Source: Propionivibrio dicarboxylicus
GTDB lineage: Bacteria > Pseudomonadota > Gammaproteobacteria > Burkholderiales > Rhodocyclaceae
Direction: 5' to 3'
Length of the DNA: 64,000 bases
Assembly (NCBI GenBank): GCA_945902805.1
Contig: CAMDMZ010000002.1
Coordinates: 1 to 64,000 of the forward strand
Shown here: piece by piece, positions 25,707 through 35,017 of the stretch
Position numbering within the stretch: position 1 is the first letter of the stretch
Layout of the letters: every line of letters begins with the position of its first letter
Notes under the pieces: generated by a model
What the model was told of the DNA's origin: nothing
The model's database searches: none
The model's input: the letters and a program-made list of their open reading frames with translations, nothing else
Position numbers and translations under genes: made by a program

Positions 25707-26504
25707 ATGACAGTGACGGGTGGCCCGGTAATCAGCGTCCGTGATCTCGATACCCGCTTTGGCGACGTGTGGGTGCATCGGGGGCTCAATCTCGAGATCA
25801 GCAAAGGCGAAATGGTGTCGCTGGTGGGTGGCTCCGGCAGCGGCAAGACGACCCTACTGCGTCAACTGATCGGCTTGCTGGTACCGACGCGCGGTGAAAT
25901 CCGGATTTTGGGCGAGCCCTTGTTCGGTACCGGGGCCATGCGCGAACGCGCTTTGCGTCGGCGCTTTGGTGTCTTGTTCCAGCATGGGGCGCTGTTTTCG
26001 GCCTTGAGCGTGTTCGACAATGTGGCGTTTCCGCTGCGCGAGCTCAAGTGTTATGACCACGACACGATCCGCGATTTGGTCATGCTCAAACTGGCGATGG
26101 TGGAATTGTTACCACGCCATGGATCGCTAATGCCGGCCGAACTTTCCGGCGGCATGATCAAACGCGTGGCGCTGGCGCGGGCCTTGGCGCTGGAGCCGGA
26201 ATTGCTGCTGCTGGACGAGCCGACCGCCGGCCTCGACCCCGACCGGTCCGATGGTTTCGTGCGCCTGATCCGTATGCTGGGTCAGGAACTCGGGTTGACC
26301 GTGGTGCTGGTGACGCATGATCTGGATACCCTGGCGGCATTGTCCACGCGTGTCGCCGTGCTGGCCGAGCAGCGTATCCTCGCTTATGGCAGCATCGATG
26401 ACGTGATCGCAATCGATCATCCTTTCATCCAGAATTTCTTTCTCTCCGAGCGCAGCGTGCGGGCTTTGCAGAATTTGCCCAAGCCGGTCGTTGCGGCCAG
26501 TTGA
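25707..26504 (+). CDS. mlaF: Lipid ABC transporter ATPase MlaF
   Basis: 265 aa ABC ATPase: Walker A GGSGSGKT at 41-48, signature ELSGGMIKRVALARAL, Walker B LLLLDEPTAGLDP, and H-loop VLVTHDLDTL. GGMIKR in the signature is typical of the MlaF/Ttg2A family. It powers the MlaE permease. An internal PFGVLFQHGALFSAL-like Q-loop region (FGVLFQHGALFSALSV) also matches the family. Confidence 0.95.
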   Translation: MTVTGGPVISVRDLDTRFGDVWVHRGLNLEISKGEMVSLVGGSGSGKTTLLRQLIGLLVPTRGEIRILGEPLFGTGAMRERALRRRFGVLFQHGALFSALSVFDNVAFPLRELKCYDHDTIRDLVMLKLAMVELLPRHGSLMPAELSGGMIKRVALARALALEPELLLLDEPTAGLDPDRSDGFVRLIRMLGQELGLTVVLVTHDLDTLAALSTRVAVLAEQRILAYGSIDDVIAIDHPFIQNFFLSERSVRALQNLPKPVVAAS

Positions 26505-26527
26505 GATTTCGCCGACGGATATCACTC

Positions 26528-27472
26528 ATGGAAAATCGCTCTCACGCTCTCGCCGCCGGATTGTTCGTTATCTTGTTTGGCATCGCCGCCGCCTTGGCGG
26601 TCTGGTGGCTCGGTCAGTCCGACGACTCGGTCGATTACTACGTCTTGTGGACGCGCAAAAATGTTACCGGGCTGAATGTCCAGGCTACCGTGCGCTATCG
26701 CGGCATTCGTGCCGGCAAAGTCGATTCAATTGTTCCGGCAGCAGACGATCCGCGCATCATCCAGGTCAATATTAGCGTCGATAGTCGCTACAAGCTGACC
26801 AAGGGTACGACGGCGCAACTCGGTTATCAGGGCCTCACCGGCCTCGCTTATGTGCAACTGGAGGATGATGACGATTCTCTGGAACCCCTAAAAGTCGGTG
26901 CTGGCGGGACGGCGCCAAAGATCGAATTGAAGTCCACCCTGTTTGATTCGCTGGGTGAAAAGGCCGGCGACATCGTGGCGCAGATCACGCTGGTTTCGGC
27001 GCGCCTGGCGACCATTCTGGACGAGAAGAATGCCCGCAATATTGCGCGCACCCTGGACAACTTGGCGACGGCATCGGAGAGCATGCGCGAGCTACCGGCG
27101 GTAATCGCCGTGCTCCGTTCCGGTTTGTCGGCCGACAATCTGCAGCGCTTGCAACAGATTCTCGTCCATGTCGAAAAAACCACCGGCGAAGCGGCGCCGA
27201 TCGCCACCGATCTGCGCAATTTGGTGCGCTCGATGAACAAGCTGTCGGAGAAGCTCGATGCGGTGGCGGGCCAGGGTAAAGCCGTTGGTGACGAGATCAA
27301 CAGTACCACGCTGCCACGCGCCAACGCCCTGATGCGCGAGTTGAACAGCAACGCCCGCCAACTCAACCAATTGCTCGAAAGCCTCGAATCCAACCCGCAG
27401 ATGCTCATCTTCGGCCGCGAGACGGTCAAGCCCGGGCCTGGCGAAAGCGGCTTTACCGCTCCCGCAAAGTAG
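26528..27472 (+). CDS. mlaD: MCE-domain lipid-binding protein MlaD
   Basis: 314 aa from the ATG at 26528 (MENRSHALAAGLFVILFG), the usual start of this subfamily; a TTG at 26501 overlapping the mlaF stop would add nine residues. One membrane helix (about 8-28) precedes an MCE domain (about 38-115; VRYRGIRAGKV, GLTGLAYVQLE). A long helical region typical of MCE proteins longer than E. coli MlaD follows. A dispersed 24-bp repeat is translated as KVGAGGTA (about 122-129) just after the MCE domain. It would form the hexameric periplasmic ring above MlaFE. Confidence 0.92.
   Translation: MENRSHALAAGLFVILFGIAAALAVWWLGQSDDSVDYYVLWTRKNVTGLNVQATVRYRGIRAGKVDSIVPAADDPRIIQVNISVDSRYKLTKGTTAQLGYQGLTGLAYVQLEDDDDSLEPLKVGAGGTAPKIELKSTLFDSLGEKAGDIVAQITLVSARLATILDEKNARNIARTLDNLATASESMRELPAVIAVLRSGLSADNLQRLQQILVHVEKTTGEAAPIATDLRNLVRSMNKLSEKLDAVAGQGKAVGDEINSTTLPRANALMRELNSNARQLNQLLESLESNPQMLIFGRETVKPGPGESGFTAPAK
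26890..26913 (-). repeat. Dispersed repeat, copy 5 (in frame in mlaD)
   Basis: AAAA then GTCGGTGCTGGCGGGACGGC, one mismatch. Read as KVGAGGTA at the edge of the MCE domain. Confidence 0.8.
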
Positions 27473-27484
27473 CAAGGAGATTCC

Positions 27485-28096
27485 ATGAAACGTCTTCTCA
27501 TTCCCTGTGCCGCATTCCTGTTGGCGGCGTGTGCCGGTGGCGGCACCAAGGCGCCCGATATCGCACGTTACGATCTCGGCATCGCGCCGCTCGGCGGAGG
27601 AAGCCAGGCGCTCACCGTGCGCGCTGTCGAGTTTGCTGTGCCGTCCTGGCTGGCGACACCGGCCATGCAATACCGTCTGGCCTACGCCGACATGGGACGG
27701 CGCGAAAGCTATGCCGCCTCACGGTGGGCCGCGCCGCCGGCCGAACTGCTGGAGGTCGCCATGCGCCGTCGTCTCGTCTCGGGCAGCGGCGAGGCGGGTA
27801 ATTCCGGGTGCCGTTTGCGTCTTGAGCTGGATGAGTTCGTCCAGGTCTTCGATGCGCCCAAAGCGAGTCGGGCGGTGCTCGACGGACGCATCCTGTTGCT
27901 GGCCCCGCGCGGCGATCAGATCCTGGCGCGACGCAACCTGAATCTGAGCAGGACGACGCCGACGGCTGATGCGCCGGGCGGCGTGGCGGCCTTCGTTGGC
28001 CTGACCGAGCAGGTGAATAACGATACCGCCGTTTGGTTGGCGAAACTGGCTGGCGATGATCCTGGCTTGGTGCAACGCTGTCGTGGCAATCAATAA
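27485..28096 (+). CDS. ABC-type transport auxiliary lipoprotein (PqiC/YmbA-like)
   Basis: 203 aa lipoprotein; lipobox LLAAC places the modified cysteine at residue 16. The body (IARYDLGIAPLGG, WLATPAMQYRLAY, ASRWAAPPAELLEVAMRRRL) is the ABC_trans_aux family, which includes PqiC, the outer-membrane partner of the PqiAB MCE system. It is the last gene of the ppx-mla transcript, 12 bases after mlaD. It replaces the MlaC/MlaA components seen with classical Mla operons, so the transporter is a hybrid of the Mla and Pqi styles. Confidence 0.87.
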   Translation: MKRLLIPCAAFLLAACAGGGTKAPDIARYDLGIAPLGGGSQALTVRAVEFAVPSWLATPAMQYRLAYADMGRRESYAASRWAAPPAELLEVAMRRRLVSGSGEAGNSGCRLRLELDEFVQVFDAPKASRAVLDGRILLLAPRGDQILARRNLNLSRTTPTADAPGGVAAFVGLTEQVNNDTAVWLAKLAGDDPGLVQRCRGNQ

Positions 28097-28116
28097 ATTC
28101 CCGTGAAGGCAAGAAC

Positions 28117-30564
28117 ATGATGCGTTGGCTTCGACGTGGTTTGTGGGTGGTGTCGGGACTTGTCATCATGCTGGTCGTTGCCGGGCTGGTTTATCGCCAT
28201 CAGGTTCTGCCCGTGGAGAAGGGCAGTTTGTTGGTGACAGGTCTTCAGGCCGAGGGCGAGATCAGCATCACGCGAGACGCCCACGGCATTCCGAACATAC
28301 GCGCCGCGTCGACCAATGCAGCGGCATTTGGTCTAGGTTTTGTCCATGCCCAGGATCGGTTGTGGCAACTTGAAACGCACCGACGCATTGGCTCCGGGCG
28401 CCTGGCCGAAACGTTTGGGCCAGGCGCGCTGGAAAACGACAAGTTTCTCCGTGCCTTGGGCGTTAAGCGGGCCGCTGCGCGCCAATGGCAGCGACTCGAT
28501 GCGGCATCGCGCCAGGTTGTCGAGGCCTATACGGCGGGCATCAATGCCTTCATCAGCCAGCATTTGCGTGCCCGTCCGCCAGAGTTCGTCATCCTTGGTC
28601 TCGACGTCGAGCCCTGGACCCCCGAGGACACGCTGGCCTGGAGCATGATGATGGCCTGGGATCTGGGCGGCAACTGGAGCAACGAATTGTTGCGCATGCG
28701 TCTGGCCCTCACCCTGCGTGGCGACGATGTCGTGACGCGTATCAACCAACTTTTGCCACCGTATCCGGGCGAGCAGCCGCTGCTGAGCCATGATTACGTA
28801 GCACTTTACCGTGACTTGCTGGGCGAATCGAATCTGGGTGCCCAGGCCTTGTTGCATGCGCCGGAATCCGGTGTCGAGGGCGTTGGTTCGAACAACTGGG
28901 TGGTGGCCGGATCGCACACCGAAAGCGGCAAGCCGCTACTGGCGAATGATCCGCATCTGAAGCTGACGACGCCCGCGCTGTGGTATTTCGCCCGCATCGA
29001 GGTCGACGGCGAGCAAGCCTATCAGGTGACCGGTGCCACCATGCCGGGTCTGCCGTTTGTCGTGCTGGGGCAAAATCGCCGCGTCGCCTGGGGCTTCACC
29101 AATACCGGACCGGATGTGCAGGATCTTTACCTTGAGCAGATCAAGCCCGATGATCCCACTCGCTATCTGACGCCCAGTGGCTGGGCGGAATTTTCCCGCA
29201 TCGACGAGATCATCAAGATCAAGGGCCAGACGCCATTCACCCTGACGGCCCGCATGACGCGTCATGGGCCGGTCATCTCGGATGCCGATACCGCCGCCAC
29301 CAAAGGCTTGGTCGGTGGCGACGGCAAGCGCGCCGGGCATGTCCTGGCCATGCGCTGGACCGCTCTGGATGATGATGCGGTGGCCATCGGTGCCGGGCTG
29401 GCATTGAATCGGACCGATTCGGTGGCTGGCTTTGTGCGTGCCGCCGAGGGCTACGTGGCCCCGATGCAGAACATGGTGGTGGCCGATGTGGATGGCAATA
29501 TCGGATTTGTTGCGGCGGGCCGTGTGCCCGTGCGTCGGCCAGACAACGTGCTCAAGGGCCATGTGCCAGCACCAGGCTGGGATGCACGCTACGACTGGGT
29601 CGGTTTTGTGCCCGCCGACCAGACGCCGCGCGAAATCAATCCGGCGCGGGGTTGGATCGCCACCGCCAACCAGAAGATCCATCCCGAACAATATCCGCAC
29701 TACATCGGTAGCGACTGGGCCGTACCCAATCGTCAGCAGCGCATCGAGCAACTGCTGGCTGCTCGATCCAAACACAGCCACGCCAGCCTGCAAGCCATTC
29801 AGGCTGACCAGGTTTCGTCGGCGGCCCAGGTCTTGCTGCCATTCATTCGTTCCACCCAGCCGACACATCGATTGGGTGCTGAAGCGATGCGCAAGCTGGA
29901 CACATTCGACGGCACGATGCGGGCCGAGGATGGCGCACCGATGATTTTCGCGGCCTGGGCTCGGGAGCTGACGCGCGCGGTGTTTGCCGATGAGCTCGGC
30001 GGCGACGAGGCTTATCTGGCGGAGGTGGGACGGCGTGATTTCCGGCCGGCACTGGAAGGCGTGCTTGGGCGCAAGGACGAACGCTGGTGTGACGACGTCT
30101 CTACCGCCGCGAAGGAGACCTGTGCCGAGCTGATCAGTCGATCGCTGGATCGGGCGCTGGCGGAAATCGAGGCTGCGCAAGGCCCGGACATGGACCAGTG
30201 GCAGTGGGGCAGAGCGCACCTTGCGCGTTCCGAACACCGGCCATTTTCCAAAGTGAAGCCGCTCGCGCGCTGGTTCGAGGTGCGGGTGCCGACCGGCGGC
30301 GACAGCTACACGGTGAATGTGGCCCGTTACCATTTGCGCGGCGACGAACCTTATCTGAACGAACATGCCGCCAGCCTGCGTGCGATCTATGATCTGTCCG
30401 ATCCTTTGCAGTCCCGCTTCATGCATTCCAGCGGACAATCCGGGATCATTTTCTCGCCGCACTTCCGCGACTTTGCACCGCTTTGGGCGGCCGTCGAATA
30501 CGTACCGGCATGGTCCACCGGAGACCGGACGTTGTTGCTGCGTGGCAGCGACAAAGCCCACTGA
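28117..30564 (+). CDS. Penicillin acylase family amidohydrolase
   Basis: 815 aa. An N-terminal membrane helix or signal (about 9-26) is followed by alpha-chain motifs ITRDAHGIPNIRA and AFGLGFVHAQDRLWQLE. The catalytic Ser is S258 in GVGSNNWVVAG, which becomes the beta-chain N-terminus after self-cleavage. NDPHLKLTTPALWYFAR and LPFVVLGQNRRVAWGFTN are further family blocks. These Ntn hydrolases cleave amides such as beta-lactams or acyl-homoserine lactones; the true substrate cannot be read from the sequence. Ribosome site GAAGG lies at 28105. Confidence 0.92.
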   Translation: MMRWLRRGLWVVSGLVIMLVVAGLVYRHQVLPVEKGSLLVTGLQAEGEISITRDAHGIPNIRAASTNAAAFGLGFVHAQDRLWQLETHRRIGSGRLAETFGPGALENDKFLRALGVKRAAARQWQRLDAASRQVVEAYTAGINAFISQHLRARPPEFVILGLDVEPWTPEDTLAWSMMMAWDLGGNWSNELLRMRLALTLRGDDVVTRINQLLPPYPGEQPLLSHDYVALYRDLLGESNLGAQALLHAPESGVEGVGSNNWVVAGSHTESGKPLLANDPHLKLTTPALWYFARIEVDGEQAYQVTGATMPGLPFVVLGQNRRVAWGFTNTGPDVQDLYLEQIKPDDPTRYLTPSGWAEFSRIDEIIKIKGQTPFTLTARMTRHGPVISDADTAATKGLVGGDGKRAGHVLAMRWTALDDDAVAIGAGLALNRTDSVAGFVRAAEGYVAPMQNMVVADVDGNIGFVAAGRVPVRRPDNVLKGHVPAPGWDARYDWVGFVPADQTPREINPARGWIATANQKIHPEQYPHYIGSDWAVPNRQQRIEQLLAARSKHSHASLQAIQADQVSSAAQVLLPFIRSTQPTHRLGAEAMRKLDTFDGTMRAEDGAPMIFAAWARELTRAVFADELGGDEAYLAEVGRRDFRPALEGVLGRKDERWCDDVSTAAKETCAELISRSLDRALAEIEAAQGPDMDQWQWGRAHLARSEHRPFSKVKPLARWFEVRVPTGGDSYTVNVARYHLRGDEPYLNEHAASLRAIYDLSDPLQSRFMHSSGQSGIIFSPHFRDFAPLWAAVEYVPAWSTGDRTLLLRGSDKAH

Positions 30565-30582
30565 CAACCAGGAGGAACAGTG

Positions 30583-31392
30583 ATGAGCCAATCCACGAAC
30601 CAAGTACCCCATGCCGATCTGCCGATCCTGCTGCGTGAAGATGTGGCAGGTGTGACAACCTTGACGCTGAACCGTCCGAGCCAGTTCAATTCGCTTTCCG
30701 AGGAAATGCTTGATGAATTGCAAGGTGCCCTCGACGCTATTGCCACCGATGAGGCCGTGCGCGTGGTGGTCATCGCCGGCGCCGGCAAGGCGTTTTGCGC
30801 AGGACACGATTTGAAGCAGATGCGCGCCAATCACAGCAAGGAGTACATGCAGCAATTATTTCGCCAATGCGGCAAGGTGATGACCAGCATCACGCGCCTG
30901 CCGCAACCGGTGATCGCCCGCATTCACGGCGTGGCGACAGCGGCTGGTTGTCAATTGGTGGCAACCTGCGATCTGGCTGTGGCGTCGGAGAATTCGCGCT
31001 TTGCCGTGTCCGGTATCAATGTCGGACTCTTTTGTTCGACGCCGGCCGTGGCTCTCGGGCGGGCCATGGGTCGCAAGGAAGCGCTGGAAATGTTGCTTAC
31101 CGGGGATTTCATCAGCGCTGCCGAGGCACAGCGGCGTGGCCTGGTGAATCGCGTGGTACCGCTCGACCAGCTTGATGCCGAAGTGAGACAACTCAGCGAC
31201 TCGATCTGCGCCAAATCGTCGGTCGCCGTGGCGATGGGCAAGCAGTTGTTCTACCGCCAGATGGAAATGGGCCTCGACGCCGCGTATCAACTGGCGTCCG
31301 AAACTATGGCCTGTAACATGATGACCGCCGATGCAGCGCACGGCATCGATTGCTTCATGGCCAAGGAAAAACCGGTCTGGACCGGATGCTAA
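30583..31392 (+). CDS. Crotonase-fold protein, ECHDC3-like, without catalytic glutamates
   Basis: 269 aa; GGAGGA six bases upstream selects the ATG at 30583 over the GTG at 30580. The fold is clear (GAGKAFCAGHDLKQM, HGVATAAGCQLVATCDLAVAS). However, the first catalytic glutamate position holds Q (AAGCQLV), and the second segment SGINVGLFCSTPAVAL has no glutamate. This matches the ECHDC3-type branch, which has no proven hydratase activity. The gene ends 5 bases from the convergent hybrid kinase. Confidence 0.83.
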   Translation: MSQSTNQVPHADLPILLREDVAGVTTLTLNRPSQFNSLSEEMLDELQGALDAIATDEAVRVVVIAGAGKAFCAGHDLKQMRANHSKEYMQQLFRQCGKVMTSITRLPQPVIARIHGVATAAGCQLVATCDLAVASENSRFAVSGINVGLFCSTPAVALGRAMGRKEALEMLLTGDFISAAEAQRRGLVNRVVPLDQLDAEVRQLSDSICAKSSVAVAMGKQLFYRQMEMGLDAAYQLASETMACNMMTADAAHGIDCFMAKEKPVWTGC

Positions 31393-31397
31393 ACGTA

Positions 31398-33980
31398 TTA
31401 AGCGCTACCGAGTTGGGAGCGAGTCGCCGCCGCCAAGCGGTTGATTTCCTCGATCCGCCGGCGTGCTTCGCCGATATCACCGCCGGCTGCAGCGGTTTGC
31501 AGGGCATCGTATTCCGCCGCCAGCCCGCCGGCACCGATCCATTCCGCCGACGATTTGAGGCGATGCGCGATCAGCGCCAGGTCGCCGGGCGAATTTTCTG
31601 CAAGAGCGTCGCTGATGTCTTGCTGCGCCGCTGATAAAACATCAAGGAAACGGCGGGCGAATTCGTCGGCTTTCGTTGCGTCATTGCCGGCGATACGCAG
31701 CAGCGTGCTGTGGTCGATGGGGCCGGCGGGAGGGTTCATCGTAGCCGAAGGGATGTTTGCCGAGGACGTGCGCGGCGGCGCGACACGGTGCAGATGCTGC
31801 GCCAACATGGCTAATAGTCTCTCGGGATCGATCGGCTTGGTGATTACCTCGTCCATGCCGGCGGCAAGACAGCGCTGGCGGTCTTCAACGGTCGCGCTGG
31901 CGGTGAGCGCCAGAATCAGCACGTGATCATTTTCCAGGCTGCGAATCTGGCGGGTCGCGGCAAGGCCATCGAGGATCGGCATCTGTACGTCCATCAGCAG
32001 GCAATCGAACTCTTCGCGCAGGGCGAGCGTGACTGCTTCGGCCCCGTTGCCGACGGCGGCGACCTGGATCCCGGCGGCGACCAGGAATTCCGTGGCGACC
32101 TGGCGGTTGAAACTGTTGTCGTCAGCAAGAAGGATGCGGACACCGGCCAGTCCAGAGGGCATTACCTGAAAAGTCGGTTCTGGCGAGACGGCGTCAGGCG
32201 CTTCGGTAGCGGCTAATTCAAGGGGCACAGAGAACCAGAAGCTGCTGCCCTGGCCGAGTTCGCTATCAACACCATAGTGCCCGCCCATCAATTCCACAAG
32301 CTGCCGGCTGATCGCCAGCCCGAGTCCGGTGCCGCCATATTTGCGGCTGATCGAGGAATCGGCTTGGGTGAAGTCGGTGAACAATCGCTCGAGCTGGTCC
32401 GGTGTCAGGCCGATCCCCGTGTCGGTGACGGTAAAGCGCAACTCGATGCTTTCCAGGGTGCTTGCCATCGGTTCGATCAGCACTTCAACGCTGCCATGGT
32501 CGGTGAACTTGATGGCATTGGCGCACAGGTTGAGCAGGATTTGCCGTAGCCGCAGCGGGTCGCCGCGCAGGGTCGGCGGCAGATCGGGCGGGTAGTCGAT
32601 GGCGAAGCGCAGACCGCGATCATCGGCACGCGGCCGCAGCATGGCCTGCAACTGAGCCAGCAGCGTCTTCGGCGAAAACGGCACGTGCTCAAGCTCGAGC
32701 TTGCCGACTTCGATTTTCGACAGATCAAGGATGCTGTCGATCAGATTGAGCAGATGATCGCCGGAAATGCGGATCTTGCTCAGGTAATCGCGTTGTTGCG
32801 GAGTCAGTTCAGTGCGCTCGGCGAGCAGCGACATGCCGATGATGCTGTTCATCGGCGTGCGGATTTCATGGCTGATGTTGGCCAGGAAACGGCTCTTGAA
32901 ATTGCTTGCAGATTCGGCGTGACGCCGTGCCGTGGTGGCGTCGACGAGGCTGCGCTCGAGGCTCTCTTCCAGATGTCGCCGCGCTGAAATATCGGTGATG
33001 AAGGCAAGGGTGGCCGGTTGCCCTTGCCAAGTGATGTGGACGACCGAGGCTTCGACCCAGGTGACCACTCCATCCGGGGTGCGAACACGGACGCTGATAC
33101 GGCGCGGCGCCATCTCGCCTTGTCGGCGGGCTTCTTCGATCTGTAACACTTTGGGCAAATCGTCGGCATGAACCCAGCGTTTGAACGACAGGCCGATCAG
33201 GGTATCCATGCTTCGGCGCAGCAGCTTTTCTAGGCGCGGATTGCCGAACACGATCTTGCCGTCCTGGATGATAGCGATGCTTTCGGCCACATTGTCGACC
33301 ACGGTCCGGTACCGCGCGCCCATTTCGTTGGCGACTTCCTTGGCCGTCGTGACTTCGGCTAGCAGGCCGAGCGCATGTTCCGTCAGTTTCTGTTCCTCGC
33401 TGACGGCATCCGCCATGTGGTGACGAATCAACACGGAAAGCAGATAGATCAAAAAGCCGTGGGTGAGAAACAGAATCCACTGGCTCCAGGGGCTTGGCGC
33501 CGGTGCCGCACGTAGCAAGCCCAAGGTTTCGGCGTAGGTGAAGCCGAGAAATACCAGGGCCAGCGAGCCGGTGACCGCACCGCCGAGGCCGGCACCGAGC
33601 GTCAATGTGGCGAACACGATAGCCGTGAAGAAGGCCGTCATTTGCAGCGATTGCACGGTGCCCACAGCGTACAGACCCGACAGGCCAACCAGGGCCAGCA
33701 TCACCGTGCCGAAGGTGGCGACGCGAAAGATCCAGCCGCGCCGATTCATTGCCAGCGCAAGGAAACTCAGCGACACAGCGGCGACCGTCATGAACACGGT
33801 CAATCGGCTGACATAGAGGCCGAATGGTACGGTGACAATGAGATTGATGCTGCCGATGACGATGGCGACACCAAAGAAGTCGTTGATCATCGCCCCCAGA
33901 CGGGTGCGCGTGGCGTCGCCTGGAAATATCGGGGCGGGAAATAGCCGATGAAACCAGCGGAGCACGCTATTGTCCTTCAT
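31398..33980 (-). CDS. Hybrid histidine kinase: membrane sensor-PAS-HisKA-HATPase-REC-HPt
   Basis: 860 aa from the ATG at 33980 ([14 protein letters not shown]), which overlaps the end of the NhaR-like gene by 14 bases. About six membrane helices span residues 30-190, with no large periplasmic loop. PAS (about 225-345) precedes HisKA with H371 ([12 protein letters not shown]), then an ATPase domain with [15 protein letters not shown] and KYGGTGLGL. The receiver has D664 ([13 protein letters not shown]) and the HPt has H806 ([14 protein letters not shown]). This is a full internal phosphorelay with no DNA-binding partner beside it. The ATPase-receiver linker contains a translated dispersed repeat (AVSPEPTF). 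Confidence 0.92.
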   Translation of the reverse strand: MKDNSVLRWFHRLFPAPIFPGDATRTRLGAMINDFFGVAIVIGSINLIVTVPFGLYVSRLTVFMTVAAVSLSFLALAMNRRGWIFRVATFGTVMLALVGLSGLYAVGTVQSLQMTAFFTAIVFATLTLGAGLGGAVTGSLALVFLGFTYAETLGLLRAAPAPSPWSQWILFLTHGFLIYLLSVLIRHHMADAVSEEQKLTEHALGLLAEVTTAKEVANEMGARYRTVVDNVAESIAIIQDGKIVFGNPRLEKLLRRSMDTLIGLSFKRWVHADDLPKVLQIEEARRQGEMAPRRISVRVRTPDGVVTWVEASVVHITWQGQPATLAFITDISARRHLEESLERSLVDATTARRHAESASNFKSRFLANISHEIRTPMNSIIGMSLLAERTELTPQQRDYLSKIRISGDHLLNLIDSILDLSKIEVGKLELEHVPFSPKTLLAQLQAMLRPRADDRGLRFAIDYPPDLPPTLRGDPLRLRQILLNLCANAIKFTDHGSVEVLIEPMASTLESIELRFTVTDTGIGLTPDQLERLFTDFTQADSSISRKYGGTGLGLAISRQLVELMGGHYGVDSELGQGSSFWFSVPLELAATEAPDAVSPEPTFQVMPSGLAGVRILLADDNSFNRQVATEFLVAAGIQVAAVGNGAEAVTLALREEFDCLLMDVQMPILDGLAATRQIRSLENDHVLILALTASATVEDRQRCLAAGMDEVITKPIDPERLLAMLAQHLHRVAPPRTSSANIPSATMNPPAGPIDHSTLLRIAGNDATKADEFARRFLDVLSAAQQDISDALAENSPGDLALIAHRLKSSAEWIGAGGLAAEYDALQTAAAGGDIGEARRRIEEINRLAAATRSQLGSA
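32169..32192 (-). repeat. Dispersed repeat, copy 6 (in frame in the minus-strand hybrid kinase)
   Basis: AAAA then GTCGGTTCTGGCGAGACGGC on the plus strand, three mismatches. The minus-strand gene reads it as AVSPEPTF in the ATPase-receiver linker, the same place as copy 2 in the unrelated-locus kinase at 4545. Confidence 0.7.
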
Positions 33981-34893
33981 GTGGTTTTTCCCCGACGCCA
34001 AAGATATCGTGCTGGGCAAAGCGGCAGATGGCGGCAACGATCGGGTGGGTCAGTTTACGTTCGGTGGTGATGGCGAAGATCTGTTCGCGAACGACGTCGA
34101 TCCGGCCCACTACGTGCACCTTGTATTGCTGCACGATGGTGGTTTCAATCGCGGTGGGGACGACAAAGAATCCGGCCCCGGCTTCACCAAAGGCCATCAG
34201 CAGCGCACTGTCGTCAAATTCGCCAACGATTCGTGGGCGCAGACGTTGCGCGTCGAACCAACGCATCAAGCGCGAGTGCAAGGCGACCTCGGCGCCGGGC
34301 AGCAAGAACGGTGCGCCGTCGAGTAGAGCAGGAAACGGCGCAGGCGGCTGCGCGATGAGTTTCTGCGCCGCCAGTACCGTCACGCCGCTTTCGCCCAGAT
34401 AGTGATCGTGGCCGCGAACATTGAGATTGTCCGGCATCGGGCGATCGGCGATCACCATGTCGAGTTGATGGATGGCGAGATCGGCCAACAGCTTGGTGAG
34501 TTGGCCTTCGCGGCAAATCAGGCGGATCGGTTCGTCGAGTTCAAGCGAGGGCTCGACCAGGCGGTAGGCCACCATTTTGGGTACGGAATCGGCAATACCG
34601 ACCCGAAACGGCACGCTTTGAGGTGACACGCCTTCGTGCACGGCAGCGAGAAATTCATCGCCAATCGAAAAGATCTGTTCGGCGTAGCCGAGCAAGCGTT
34701 GCCCGGTCTCGGTGAGTTCCAGCCCGCGTCCGGCGCGGCGAAACAATTCGACACCAAGAACGGATTCGAATTCAGTCAGTTGGCCGCTGATGGATTGCGG
34801 CGTCAGGAACAATTGTTCGGCGGCACGGGCAATGCTGCCGGTTTTGGCGACCATCCAGAAATACCGCAAATGCTTGTAATTGAGCTGGGCCAT
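33967..34893 (-). CDS. NhaR-like LysR family regulator
   Basis: 308 aa from the ATG at 34893. MAQLNYKHLRYFWMVAKTGSIARAAEQL...TPQSISGQ is the N-terminal helix-turn-helix in its NhaR form. The substrate-binding region (VPFRVGIADSVPKMVAYRLVEP) also fits NhaR, which in E. coli responds to sodium and controls nhaA and pga. No Na+/H+ antiporter is here. It is divergent from htpX (124 bases) and its 3' end overlaps the hybrid kinase gene, suggesting co-transcription. Confidence 0.87.
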   Translation of the reverse strand: MAQLNYKHLRYFWMVAKTGSIARAAEQLFLTPQSISGQLTEFESVLGVELFRRAGRGLELTETGQRLLGYAEQIFSIGDEFLAAVHEGVSPQSVPFRVGIADSVPKMVAYRLVEPSLELDEPIRLICREGQLTKLLADLAIHQLDMVIADRPMPDNLNVRGHDHYLGESGVTVLAAQKLIAQPPAPFPALLDGAPFLLPGAEVALHSRLMRWFDAQRLRPRIVGEFDDSALLMAFGEAGAGFFVVPTAIETTIVQQYKVHVVGRIDVVREQIFAITTERKLTHPIVAAICRFAQHDIFGVGEKPHEGQ

Positions 34894-35017
34894 GGTCTCG
34901 CTAGGGCGTGTTGATGGTTCGTGTATTTCGAATTGTTTGTAAATAATAATCGATTTGTGCGATGTTATGAGATTATCTACACTGCAACGTGTCACAGCTT
35001 TTTAAAGGAGTCTCATC
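34894..35017. promoter_or_regulatory. AT-rich divergent control region (nhaR-like / htpX)
   Basis: Bases 34920-34975 are strikingly AT-rich for this window (runs such as TTTGTAAATAATAATCG). The stretch must hold promoters for both genes and probably the LysR binding site. I cannot place hexamers with confidence. Confidence 0.45.

Noticed and set aside
28936-30855. A 639-codon open frame antisense to the penicillin acylase gene
   Set aside because: Its composition (His, Gln, Arg-rich) is typical of antisense shadows, and the sense gene is certain.
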